Shown here: positions 19,037 through 28,138 of the stretch, one piece after another
Layout of the letters: the number at the start of each line of letters is the position of its first letter
Numbering within the stretch: position 1 is the stretch's first letter
From: Bacteroidales bacterium
GTDB lineage: Bacteria; Bacteroidota; Bacteroidia; Bacteroidales; UBA932
Direction of reading: 5' to 3'
Assembly: GCA_016286385.1 (NCBI GenBank)
Contig: JAEESO010000004.1
Location: 1-64,000, forward strand
Length of the DNA stretch: 64,000 bases
Translations under genes and position numbers: made by a program
Notes under the pieces: model-generated
The model's database searches: none
Seen by the model: the letters and a program-made list of their open reading frames with translations, nothing else
What the model was told of the DNA's origin: nothing

Positions 19037-19617
19037 CAGCCTTCTGCGTCTTCTTTGAGGGCCTTCTGGTAGCATTCGCGGCAGAGGGGCTCATAGGTAT
19101 CCTTCTCTCCCAGGACCACCAGTTTCTTGGAGGCAGATAAACGGTGGGAGTGGTTTGCAAGCGCCCCGCACCTTACGCAGATTGCATGCACCTTCTGGAC
19201 ATCCTCCGCGATGGCCATAAGGCCGGGCATGGGGCCGAAAGGCTTGTCCATGAAGTCAGTATCCAGGCCTGCGATTATCACGCGTACGCCGCGTTTGTTG
19301 GCCAGTTCCTGGACTACTTCTATGATGTTTTCATCGAAGAACTGGGCCTCGTCAATGCCCACAACCTGAACGTCAGGCTCTATCTGGAGCATCCTGGACG
19401 GGGATTTGATGGGCGTGCAGGAAATGCTGTGGGAGTCATGGGACACCACGTCAAGGTCTGAGTAACGCTTATCTATGGTAGGTTTGAAAGTGGCTATCTT
19501 CTGCTTTGCAAACTGTGCCCTTTTGAGCCTTCTGATGAGCTCTTCCGTCTTACCTGAGAACATGGACCCGCAAATAACCTCAATGCAGCCCGATTTTTTT
19601 GCATTTTCCAAAAACAT
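19036..19617 (-). CDS. tdk: Thymidine kinase
   Basis: [32 protein letters not shown], zinc-ribbon cysteines. Confidence 0.96.
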   Translation of the reverse strand: MFLENAKKSGCIEVICGSMFSGKTEELIRRLKRAQFAKQKIATFKPTIDKRYSDLDVVSHDSHSISCTPIKSPSRMLQIEPDVQVVGIDEAQFFDENIIEVVQELANKRGVRVIIAGLDTDFMDKPFGPMPGLMAIAEDVQKVHAICVRCGALANHSHRLSASKKLVVLGEKDTYEPLCRECYQKALKEDAEG

Positions 19618-19622
19618 TTCCG

Positions 19623-19654
19623 TAACTTTGTTAGTGTTGACTTATGCAAAGTTA
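19623..19654. promoter_or_regulatory. Face-to-face overlapping promoters for tdk and rsmI
   Basis: TAACTTTG at 19623..19630 (+) with TTG 21 nt upstream; TAACTTTG on minus at 19647..19654 with TTG 19 nt upstream. Confidence 0.55.
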
Positions 19655-19661
19655 GTCAATT

Positions 19662-20408
19662 ATGGAGAAAAGTCAAACAGGAAAACTGTACATAGTTCCA
19701 ACTCCGGTCGGGAATCTGGAAGATTTTACCTTCAGGGCCGTCAAAGTCCTTAAGGAGGCCGATCTAATATTGGCGGAAGACACCCGCACAACCTCCGTGC
19801 TCCTCAAGCACTATGACATCCATGTCCCTTGCCAGAGCCACCACAAGTGGAATGAACACCAGACCGTGGAGGCCGTCAAGGAACGCATCCTGGGCGGGCT
19901 CAACGTAGCACTTGTCTCAGATGCCGGCACCCCCGGAATATCAGACCCCGGATTCCTCCTTGCCCGCGCCTGCGCAGAAGCGGGAATTGAGGTCCAGACA
20001 CTCCCAGGGCCCACTGCCTGCATCCCTGCCATAGTGTCTTCCGGCCTTCCCTGCGACCGCTTTGCCTTTGAGGGGTTCCTTCCACAGAAAAAGGGCCGCC
20101 AAACGCATCTGCAGGCGCTTTCCACAGAATCGAGGACTATGATTTTCTACGAATCTCCATACAGGCTTGTGAAAACTCTGGAGCAGTTCGGGGAGTATTT
20201 CGGCCCGGACCGTCAGTGCTCCGTTGCCCGTGAAATCTCCAAGATGTTCGAGGAGCACCGTCGCGGCACCCTTCAGGAGGTTGCCGCATGGTACCGTGAA
20301 CATGAGCCAAAGGGAGAGATTGTGATTGTTGTCGCCGGCGCAGTGCCGGAAAAGTTATCTAAAAAGAAGCGCTATGGAAGAGGGGAAGATGAAACGGAAA
20401 CCGCTTAG
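19662..20408 (+). CDS. rsmI: 16S rRNA (cytidine(1402)-2'-O)-methyltransferase
   Basis: LYIVPTPVGNLEDFTFRAVKVLKEADLILAEDTRTTSVLLKHY and SDAGTPGISDPGFLL. Confidence 0.96.
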   Translation: MEKSQTGKLYIVPTPVGNLEDFTFRAVKVLKEADLILAEDTRTTSVLLKHYDIHVPCQSHHKWNEHQTVEAVKERILGGLNVALVSDAGTPGISDPGFLLARACAEAGIEVQTLPGPTACIPAIVSSGLPCDRFAFEGFLPQKKGRQTHLQALSTESRTMIFYESPYRLVKTLEQFGEYFGPDRQCSVAREISKMFEEHRRGTLQEVAAWYREHEPKGEIVIVVAGAVPEKLSKKKRYGRGEDETETA

Positions 20409-21291
20409 TGCAAGTTTCGTCACCGGGGCAATCGCCCTTGTCTTTCTTATTATAGGTTATGAGGTGGCCGTGTTCATCCACAAGGCCGCCGTTACCCGCA
20501 TTGAGGCCAACCGTGACCATCCGGACACCGTGTATGTGTACGTGAATGAGACCCCCGGTCAAGCCGGGGGTGACGAAAACATTTCCGTCATGCCCGGCCC
20601 CGACCGGGCATCTCATACCATAATGAGAAAGAACGCCAGGCACAGTCCGGTTGTGGAGGCGGTGAGGGCCCGGTCCCGCCGGGTGGAGAGTTTCCGCTTC
20701 AACCCCAACACCGTGAGCGTTGAAGACCTCCAGCGGCTTGGTTTCAGTGAGAAGCAGGCCCAGTCCATTGATAATTATAGGCAGAAGGGTGGCCGGTTCC
20801 GCCGCAAGGAGGACTTTGCAAAATCCTATGTGGTGGCAGATTCCGTCTATGACCGCCTTGAGCCATATATCGTCATCCCAAAACTGGACATCAACAAAGC
20901 CGATAGCACTGCGCTTTTGGACCTTCCCGGTATCGGCCCTTATTTTGCCGGCAAGATAGTGAGTTACCGCACTAGCCTCCGCGGCTATTCCGCCCCGGAG
21001 CAGCTTATGGAAATCTATCACTTTGACCGTGAGAAGTATGACGGCCTGAAAGACCTTATAACCTGCTCCGCCCCAGAGCCTTACCCTATCTGGACCCTTT
21101 CAGAGGATGAACTGTCAAAGCATCCTCACATTTCCCGTGCCGAGGCCCATTCCATTGTCATTTACAGGGAACACCACACCCCCTCCGAATGCACTTTCAA
21201 AGGGTTAAGGAAAGCCGGCACGCTCTCTGAGGAGCACGCCGGCAGACTATCCCTATGCAAACTGCAATCTGCCGCTGCCGCCACGCCCTAA
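20374..21291 (+). CDS. Helix-hairpin-helix ComEA-like protein
   Basis: N-terminal TM, FRFNPNTVSVEDLQRLGFSEKQAQSI and LDINKADSTALLDLPGIGPYFAGKIVSYR. Confidence 0.85.
   Translation: MEEGKMKRKPLSASFVTGAIALVFLIIGYEVAVFIHKAAVTRIEANRDHPDTVYVYVNETPGQAGGDENISVMPGPDRASHTIMRKNARHSPVVEAVRARSRRVESFRFNPNTVSVEDLQRLGFSEKQAQSIDNYRQKGGRFRRKEDFAKSYVVADSVYDRLEPYIVIPKLDINKADSTALLDLPGIGPYFAGKIVSYRTSLRGYSAPEQLMEIYHFDREKYDGLKDLITCSAPEPYPIWTLSEDELSKHPHISRAEAHSIVIYREHHTPSECTFKGLRKAGTLSEEHAGRLSLCKLQSAAAATP
20551..20613. repeat. Two palindromic repeats inside the comEA-like CDS
   Basis: acccccggtcaagccgggggt (20551..20571) and gtcatgcccggccccgaccgggcatctc (20587..20613). Confidence 0.8.
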
Positions 21292-21296
21292 TCCAC

Positions 21297-21439
21297 CATC
21301 TTAGTCTCATTTAAAGGCCATTTTGTGACTTTGTTCGTCGCCTCAGACAATCTTAGTCATGAAATGGGCTCAAAACGTGACTTAGATCGGTTCCATAGAC
21401 AATCTTAGTCACGAATAGCGGGCTAAACGTGACTAAGAC
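21297..21439. repeat. REP-like array B (three ~39-bp palindromic units, 52-bp pitch)
   Basis: Units start at 21297, 21349, 21401; e.g. aatcttagtcatgaaatgggctcaaaacgtgacttagat. Confidence 0.92.
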
Positions 21440-21475
21440 CGTTATAAAGGGCAGAGGCAAGGGCCGGGTAGGGGA

Positions 21476-22396
21476 TTAGAGCGGCTTGATGCCATAATCC
21501 TTTGACCGAATGGCCTGTGAGATGGTGAGTTCTGAAAGATACAGCGCCTGGGATAGCTGCAGCGGCGTGAAGCCAAGCCTTTCGTTAAGACTTACGGCCA
21601 CGCGGCACTTTTCCTCCCTTGAGAGAGTCTTGAACAGCCGTCCGGGATATTCATTTCGCAGCTCCGTGTTGGCAATGTCACGGATTTCATTCATTGAGAA
21701 AACAACTTCCTCATCAAGTGCCCTTGCAATGACTACCGCTGTCTCATATTCTTTCACAAGACGGGTATGGAAGTCTTTTGCCGATTCAAACAGCCTCATA
21801 ACTTCCTCTACCTTGACAAAGCATTTAGGGAGGATCCCCAGTTCCGGATGGATTTCCCAATCTGGCGGCAATACCTCTTTTGATCCGATCAGCGCACGGA
21901 CCTTAGCCTGGGACAGGGAAGACACCTTATCCCCGCGGATAATATCTGCCAATTGGTTGAAATACAGGTAGCCGCTGCCCCATTTATGACCTCCCGGGCC
22001 GCAAAAATCCTTCTCATACGGGTTCCTGACGGTATAGAGGACCTGGTCTTTTAAATCTTTGTCATTCAGGATTGGTTTTAGTATGCAGCCATAGTCTTCC
22101 GGAAGTGGCGGAAGACCATTTTTTATCATCTGCTCAGAAATCCTTCTCTTTTGGAACGAAAAGACCTGCATACACTGCTCACCCGTCCCGCGAAGGACGT
22201 CGTGGATGTGGTTTGGCATAAGGTCAAAAGCAAACACGTCTACCCCAAACTTCAGAGTGGAAAGCGCTATTCCAGCCATCCCCAGTCTGTAATCCTCATC
22301 TGTGGTGAAAAGATTACGGTCCTCAAGGCGGTCAAAGCACAGGTGATAACAGCCAAAGGGCATATTCTTATATTCTTCTTTTGTAATTCTGTTCAT
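21476..22396 (-). CDS. REP-associated tyrosine transposase (RAYT, Y1/IS200-like HUH) with C-terminal HTH-like region
   Basis: FGCYHLCFDRLEDRNLFTTDEDY, FAFDLMPNHIHDVL (HUH), LYTVRNPYEKDF...HKWGSGYLYF; C-terminal LSREEKCRVAVSLNERLGFTPLQLSQALYLSELTISQAIR. Start set at internal ATG 22396; the ORF-track start overlaps a repeat unit. Confidence 0.88.
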   Translation of the reverse strand: MNRITKEEYKNMPFGCYHLCFDRLEDRNLFTTDEDYRLGMAGIALSTLKFGVDVFAFDLMPNHIHDVLRGTGEQCMQVFSFQKRRISEQMIKNGLPPLPEDYGCILKPILNDKDLKDQVLYTVRNPYEKDFCGPGGHKWGSGYLYFNQLADIIRGDKVSSLSQAKVRALIGSKEVLPPDWEIHPELGILPKCFVKVEEVMRLFESAKDFHTRLVKEYETAVVIARALDEEVVFSMNEIRDIANTELRNEYPGRLFKTLSREEKCRVAVSLNERLGFTPLQLSQALYLSELTISQAIRSKDYGIKPL

Positions 22397-22424
22397 AATT
22401 TGGTCAATTGAAGTGTTAAAGCGC

Positions 22425-22662
22425 AATCTTAGTCATGAAAACGCTGCAAAATGTGACTTTGATGGTCAGTGAAGACAATCTTAGTCAAGAAAACGCCTCA
22501 AAACGTGACTAAGACTTTTGCGGGAAGCAATCTTAGTCATGAAATAGGGCCAAAACGTGACTTAGACCGGAGCAAACAGCGGTTTTGATCACGAATGGTG
22601 AAATCAAATGTGTAGGGAAACAATCTTAGTCACGAATAGCAGGCTAAACGTGACTAAGATTG
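22425..22662. repeat. REP-like array C (four clear units and one degenerate)
   Basis: Units start at 22425, 22477, 22529, ~22581 (degenerate), 22622; last is caatcttagtcacg...cgtgactaagattg with a perfect 14-bp stem. Confidence 0.93.
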
Positions 22663-22684
22663 TAGAACAGATATAAAAGGAGAA

Positions 22685-23710
22685 TTAATCCTGGACCTTC
22701 ACAAGGGCCTCGCGGATTTTGGCTTCAATTTCCTCTGCGAGTTCAGGGTTGTCCAGCATGAGGTTCTTGACGGCTTCACGGCCCTGGGCAAGTTTGGAGT
22801 CATTGTAGCTGAACCAGGAACCGGACTTCTGGATGATGCCAAGCTCCACGCCAAGGTCTACGATTTCTCCGCTGCGGGAGATGCCTTCACCAAAAACTAT
22901 GTCGAATTCTGCCTTGCGGAAAGGCGGGGCCATCTTGTTCTTTACCACCTTTACCTTCACGTGGTTTCCAAGGGCGTCGTCTCCGTCCTTGATCTGGGTG
23001 GTGCGGCGGATGTCCAGGCGCACGGAAGCATAGAATTTGAGGGCGTTGCCGCCGGTGGTGGTTTCAGGATTGCCGAACATGATGCCGATTTTCTCACGAA
23101 GCTGGTTGATGAAAATGCAGCATGTGCCGGTTTTGGAGATGTTTGCGGTGAGTTTGCGGAGAGCCTGCGACATGAGGCGGGCCTGGAGGCCAACTTTATT
23201 GTCTCCCATCTCTCCCTCGATCTCTGCGCGGGGCGTGAGGGCCGCTACGGAGTCAATGACCACGATGTCTACTGCGCCGCTGCGGATAAGGTTGTCTGCA
23301 ATCTCAAGGGCCTGCTCTCCGTTATCCGGCTGTGAAATGAGGAGAGTGTCCAGATTTACGCCAAGGGACTTTGCATATGTGCGGTCAAAGGCATGCTCTG
23401 CGTCAATGATGGCAGCGATGCCGCCATTTTTCTGTGCCTGTGCGATTGCGTGGATGGCCAGCGTGGTTTTACCGGAAGACTCCGGGCCGTAGATTTCCAC
23501 AATCCTGCCTTTTGGATAACCACCGATTCCAAGGGCGTGGTCCAGGGCTATTGAGCCGCTGGGGATAACCTGGGAGGCGTCCCATTCAGGCTGGTCTCCC
23601 AGCTTCATGATGGTACCCTTGCCGTAGTCTTTCTCAATTTTGTCAATTGTTGCCTGAAGCGCCTTCAGTTTGGCTGCATTCATCTGGGCTCCGTCTGCTT
23701 CTTTTGCCAT
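22685..23710 (-). CDS. recA: Recombinase RecA
   Basis: [58 protein letters not shown]. Confidence 0.98.
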   Translation of the reverse strand: MAKEADGAQMNAAKLKALQATIDKIEKDYGKGTIMKLGDQPEWDASQVIPSGSIALDHALGIGGYPKGRIVEIYGPESSGKTTLAIHAIAQAQKNGGIAAIIDAEHAFDRTYAKSLGVNLDTLLISQPDNGEQALEIADNLIRSGAVDIVVIDSVAALTPRAEIEGEMGDNKVGLQARLMSQALRKLTANISKTGTCCIFINQLREKIGIMFGNPETTTGGNALKFYASVRLDIRRTTQIKDGDDALGNHVKVKVVKNKMAPPFRKAEFDIVFGEGISRSGEIVDLGVELGIIQKSGSWFSYNDSKLAQGREAVKNLMLDNPELAEEIEAKIREALVKVQD

Positions 23711-23873
23711 TTCTTTACTAAATTAATTGTTAGCGGTTATCCTGCATCCGCATTTACAAAGATAGGAAAAACTCCGCTAATACCAAATCTTTTCTGAGTG
23801 CAAAATTAGCCCCTTCTTGCGCCAAACCATTGCACAATGATGAAAAATACAATAAAATGTGTAATTTTGTGGT

Positions 23874-24935
23874 ATGAAAGAACGTCTGCTGGGGAAAACG
23901 CCCGAAGAACTTAAACAGATAGCCCTCCAGGCTGGCCTTCCGGCATTTGCCGGGAAGCAGATTGCGCGTTGGCTATACGTGAGCCGCGTACGCACCATCG
24001 CAGAGATGACAAATCTCTCCAAGGCCGGCCGTGAAGCCCTTGAGGCCATTGCAGAGGTTGGGCTGCAGGACCCCATAGACGTTCAGGTATCGGCCGATGG
24101 AACAAAGAAGTACCTGTTCCCGGTGAGATGCCCGGTCGGTGCCGGGCATGACGGAGTAGCGGCGCGTGTGGAAGAGTCCTGCGTTGAAGCCGTGATGATC
24201 CCTGACGCAGACCGCAAAACCCTCTGTGTGAGTTCCCAGGCAGGCTGCAAGATGGGCTGCAAGTTCTGCATGACCGGCCGTCAGGGCTTCCACGGAAACC
24301 TCAGCGCCGCCGATATCCTGTCCCAGTACTTCGCCATCCAGGAGGCAGGGGAGCTCACAAACACCGTCTTCATGGGTATGGGAGAGCCCCTTGACAACTG
24401 GGATGAGGTAAAAAGGGTTATCACCGTCCTTACGGCCGATTGGGGCCTAGCCTGGAGTCCCAAGCGCATCACGCTGAGCACCATCGGCGTCATTCCAAAC
24501 CTGAGGAAATTCCTGGACGAGTGTAAGTGCCACCTTGCCGTGAGCCTTCACAACCCCTTCCCTGAGGAGCGCCTTGAGATGATGCCCGTCCAGAAGGCCT
24601 GGACAGCTTCGGAGGTTATCCGCCTAATAAAAACCTACGATTTCACCGGACAGCGCCGCGTGAGTTTTGAATACACCGTCTTTGAAGGCTGGAACAACTC
24701 TCCCCGCCATGCAGAGGCCCTGGTAAGGCTCTTGCGGGGTCTTGAGTGCCGCGTGAATCTTATCCGCTTCCATCGTATCCCGGATTTCCCGTACGGCCCG
24801 GCATCGGCCCGTGCAATGGAGGAGTTCCGCGACATGCTCACGGAGGGCGGCCTAACCGCAACCATCCGTGCCTCCAGGGGAGAGGACATCTTTGCGGCCT
24901 GCGGCCTTCTTGCCGGAAAACACAACAACGGATGA
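23874..24935 (+). CDS. rlmN: 23S rRNA/tRNA adenine methyltransferase
   Basis: CKMGCKFCMTGRQGF radical SAM motif, NTVFMGMGEPLDNWDEV; carries an in-frame palindromic insertion. Confidence 0.95.
   Translation: MKERLLGKTPEELKQIALQAGLPAFAGKQIARWLYVSRVRTIAEMTNLSKAGREALEAIAEVGLQDPIDVQVSADGTKKYLFPVRCPVGAGHDGVAARVEESCVEAVMIPDADRKTLCVSSQAGCKMGCKFCMTGRQGFHGNLSAADILSQYFAIQEAGELTNTVFMGMGEPLDNWDEVKRVITVLTADWGLAWSPKRITLSTIGVIPNLRKFLDECKCHLAVSLHNPFPEERLEMMPVQKAWTASEVIRLIKTYDFTGQRRVSFEYTVFEGWNNSPRHAEALVRLLRGLECRVNLIRFHRIPDFPYGPASARAMEEFRDMLTEGGLTATIRASRGEDIFAACGLLAGKHNNG
24124..24155. repeat. Palindromic repeat inside rlmN
   Basis: tgagatgcccggtcggtgccgggcatgacgga; reverse complement matches the element at 20587..20613 almost exactly. 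Confidence 0.85.
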
Positions 24936-27328
24936 AAAAGCTTCTTTTCATATTGGTATCGGCCTTTGCCGCTGTCCTCACGGCGGCGGCTCAGGAACTG
25001 CCTGTCACGGAACCGTCGTCTTCAACTTTCGGCCTCAGTCCCTCCGACGAAGCCTTTGTTAAGCAGATGCGCCACCGTATGGATTCTATCCGGAAGCACA
25101 GGCCCACCGTGGCCCTGGTCCTTTCCGGCGGCGGGGCAAAGGGTGCGGCAACCATCGGCGCCCTCCAGTATATGAAGAAGTACGATTTCCCCATTGATAT
25201 GGTTGCCGGAACCAGTGTGGGCGGTCTTATCGGCGGCCTTTATGCCCTTGGATACACACCCAGTGAACTGGAAACTCTCATCCGCACCACAGACTGGGAC
25301 ATGGCCATGTCAGATAAGGTGGACAAGTCATACATCCCTTATTCAAGGCTGCGCTATAAGGAGAAATACCTGCTCTCCATACCGTTCTATTATAAGTCCG
25401 ACGACTACCGCCGTTTCATAACCGGAGACGCCTCCCTCAGCGACGGTCTTCCCCGAAAATTCGACATAGGCGCTACTACCGATGAGGTCAAGAATAACCT
25501 CCTCGGCAGCCTTCCTTCCGGATTTGTCTACGGCCAGAACGTAAATCAGATATTCACTTCCAGGACGGTTGGCTACAGCGATTCCCTGGACTTTGCCAAG
25601 CTCCCCATACCCTTTGTTAGCGTTGCTACGGACATGGTTTCAAGCAGGGCAAAAATCTGGCACAGCGGCTCCATAAACACAGCCCTCCGCTCCACCATGT
25701 CCATCCCCGGACTCTTTGTGCCGGTTCGCACGGATGGGATGATCCTTGTGGACGGCGGCATGCGCAACAACTATCCCGCCAACCTTGTGAAGAGGATGGG
25801 GGCCGATATTATCATCGGCATAGACCTTGCCGGCGCCAGCCCTTCCGCCGAGCAGATCCAGAACCTTGGGGATATCCTGATGCAGAGTATGGACCTCTTC
25901 TCCAACGACGCCAGGGAATATAGCCTGCCCCTCTTCGATGTCTCCATACGTCCGGACCTTACGGGCTACAATATGCTCAGCTTCAATGAAGAGGCTGTTG
26001 ATGCCATGTACTGGATGGGCTTCAAGGCTGCCGCTGAGAAAACCCGCCAGCTGGATTCCCTGCGCCGTGTCCTGGGGAAGTCACATTTCACGCTGCAGGC
26101 CCCTCACGCCGTTGATATAGAGCATAATCCCGTGGTCATCGAGGCCATAGACATAGTGGGCGTGTCTTCAAAGGAGGCCGATTACATCCGCTCCCGCATG
26201 TACATAAAGCCCGGCTCGATAGTGAACAAGAGGGTCATCGAGGAGGATGTGGCAAAGATATTCGGCCGCGGCGCTTATGATTATGTGAACTATGAACTCC
26301 GCGGCACCCAGGAGCCCTACAGGTTGAGGATCATCTGCAAGAGAGGCCCCATGCATCAGTTCGGCCTTGGCGTAAGGCTGGATTCCCAGGAGCTTGTGAG
26401 CATACTCCTCAATGTGGGTCTCAATACCAACGCCATGAGCGGCCACTCCCTGGATTTCACGGCCAGGATAAGCACCAGCCCGTACGCTGAGCTTCATTAC
26501 GCGTACAATGCCCCCATCTTTGCTACCTTCAACGCCAGGGCGTTTGTGCGTTACACCAACAGCAACCGCTTCCTCTCCGGCAGCGACCGCTTCAATATTT
26601 CCTTCATCCAGGGCACCCAGGAGCTGTATATGTCCAATATGCGCTGGTCAAACCTGGACGTGAAACTGGGCTTCCAGAACCAGTTCCACAAGGTCCTCAA
26701 CGTGCTCTCTAGCGGGACTCAGGGAGACTATCAGTATCCGGTGGAACTGAAGGATTACCCCGGTGCATTCCTCACAGGCCGTGTTGAAACCCTTGACAAT
26801 ACCTATTTCCCAACCAAGGGCGTGTCGGCCGGATTCAGGGGAGACCTCTTTACGCGCGTCATCTATGAAGGAGAACCGGCCCTGTTCGGTGTTATGGCCG
26901 CAGATTTCACTGTTCCTGTGTCCTTTGGCCGATTTGCCCTCATACCCCAGGGAAGCATGCGCTTCCTCTTTGGAGACGACATCCCCATCCAGTACGCTAA
27001 CGTGATAGGCGGTGATATGTGGGGCCGATACGTAGACCAGCAGATCCCCTTCGTGGGCCTGGGTAATTCCGCGTTCCGCCGCAACTGCCTGGCTATTGCC
27101 CGCCTGGACGCCCGTGTGCGCGTAGGTAACAACCATTACTTTACGCTTATGGGCAACGTGGGCTATGACTTTGTGGGGTTCAACGAGTTCGCAGAAGGAG
27201 AATTCATGAGCGGCGCAGGCCTCAGCTATGCCTACAATTCAATCTTCGGCCCCCTTAAACTGCAGCTACACTGGTCCTCCATTACCCAGAGGGTAGGCGC
27301 CTATCTTTCACTTGGTTACGTGTTCTAG
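24932..27328 (+). CDS. Patatin-like phospholipase with C-terminal outer-membrane (BamA-like) barrel
   Basis: VALVLSGGGAKGAATIGALQY, GTSVGGLIGGLYALG, DGGMRNNYPA; POTRA-like and beta-barrel C-terminus. Confidence 0.9.
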   Translation: MKKLLFILVSAFAAVLTAAAQELPVTEPSSSTFGLSPSDEAFVKQMRHRMDSIRKHRPTVALVLSGGGAKGAATIGALQYMKKYDFPIDMVAGTSVGGLIGGLYALGYTPSELETLIRTTDWDMAMSDKVDKSYIPYSRLRYKEKYLLSIPFYYKSDDYRRFITGDASLSDGLPRKFDIGATTDEVKNNLLGSLPSGFVYGQNVNQIFTSRTVGYSDSLDFAKLPIPFVSVATDMVSSRAKIWHSGSINTALRSTMSIPGLFVPVRTDGMILVDGGMRNNYPANLVKRMGADIIIGIDLAGASPSAEQIQNLGDILMQSMDLFSNDAREYSLPLFDVSIRPDLTGYNMLSFNEEAVDAMYWMGFKAAAEKTRQLDSLRRVLGKSHFTLQAPHAVDIEHNPVVIEAIDIVGVSSKEADYIRSRMYIKPGSIVNKRVIEEDVAKIFGRGAYDYVNYELRGTQEPYRLRIICKRGPMHQFGLGVRLDSQELVSILLNVGLNTNAMSGHSLDFTARISTSPYAELHYAYNAPIFATFNARAFVRYTNSNRFLSGSDRFNISFIQGTQELYMSNMRWSNLDVKLGFQNQFHKVLNVLSSGTQGDYQYPVELKDYPGAFLTGRVETLDNTYFPTKGVSAGFRGDLFTRVIYEGEPALFGVMAADFTVPVSFGRFALIPQGSMRFLFGDDIPIQYANVIGGDMWGRYVDQQIPFVGLGNSAFRRNCLAIARLDARVRVGNNHYFTLMGNVGYDFVGFNEFAEGEFMSGAGLSYAYNSIFGPLKLQLHWSSITQRVGAYLSLGYVF

Positions 27329-27331
27329 CCC

Positions 27332-27790
27332 ATGGAGTACTCCCGTAGCCTTTCCCGCCTTCAGCGCCTCTGCTCAAAGGCAGAGTATTGCAGGGCCGAT
27401 ATCTACCGCAAGGCCCTGAAGGACCTTGACGGTGATGCCTCTGAAGCAGCCCGTCTTGTAGAGGAACTCATCCGGGACAGGTATGTGGACGATGCCCGGT
27501 ATGCCCAGGCCTTTGCCCGTGAAAAGGCGTCCCTGCAGGGCTGGGGCCCCGTTAAGATCCGCTTCCAGCTAAGGGCTAAGGGCGTTTCAGATGCAGTTAT
27601 CACTGCCGCCCTTGAGGAGATAGATGATGCTTCGGCCGATGCAAGGCTCCAGCGCCTCCTTGCCGCCAAGGCTCGCACCCTGGAGGGAGACCCCCAGTTC
27701 CGTCTCAAGCTCATTAAGTTCGGCCTCTCCCGGGGGTATGAATACTCCCAGGTTGAGGATGCGCTTGCTTTTCTCACCAATAAACGCTAA
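27332..27790 (+). CDS. recX: RecX-family regulatory protein
   Basis: RecX three-helix repeats (YVDDARYAQAFAREKASLQGWGPVKIRFQLRAKGV). Confidence 0.85.
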   Translation: MEYSRSLSRLQRLCSKAEYCRADIYRKALKDLDGDASEAARLVEELIRDRYVDDARYAQAFAREKASLQGWGPVKIRFQLRAKGVSDAVITAALEEIDDASADARLQRLLAAKARTLEGDPQFRLKLIKFGLSRGYEYSQVEDALAFLTNKR

Positions 27791-27809
27791 TTTTGCGGTC
27801 CAAAATAAT

Positions 27810-28124
27810 GGCAGGACGATCTGTCGCGGGAAACCGAGGAAAGTCCGCACAGGACAGGGCACCCGTCTGTGGAAAGCACAGTGGGGAGTAATCTTCAAAA
27901 TGCGTAACAGAGAATAACCGCCGGAGTTTTTCTTTTTTTTCTCCGGTAAGGGTGAAAACGCGGGGTAAGAGCCCACGACGCTTTGCGGCGACGTAAAGCG
28001 GGTACGCATCCGGGCCTGCAAGACCAAATATACCGGCAGCTGAGGGCTGCCCGCCTGATGCCGGGGGGTAGGTTGCGAAGATAAATGACAGATTTAAAAA
28101 CAGAAAGCGGCTTACGGCCCTGCC
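27810..28124 (+). ncRNA. rnpB: RNase P RNA
   Basis: gaggaaagtccgcac, aagagcccac, and complementary ends ggcagg ... cctgcc. Confidence 0.92.
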
Positions 28125-28138
28125 ATTTTTACAAAAAG

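Noticed and set aside
22397-22426. ORF-track start of the RAYT gene at 22426
   Set aside because: It would overlap a repeat unit; the internal ATG at 22396 gives the usual RAYT N-terminus.
22425-22662. Regularly spaced repeats look CRISPR-like
   Set aside because: Units are imperfect palindromes with divergent sequence, spacers are only 13 bp, and there are no cas genes; a RAYT gene sits in the middle.
24128-24149. Palindrome in rlmN as a transcription terminator
   Set aside because: No T tract and it is inside an intact open frame; it matches a dispersed repeat instead.
24746-24931. N-terminal extension of the patatin-like ORF
   Set aside because: It lies inside rlmN in another frame; ATG at 24932 follows and begins a normal signal peptide.
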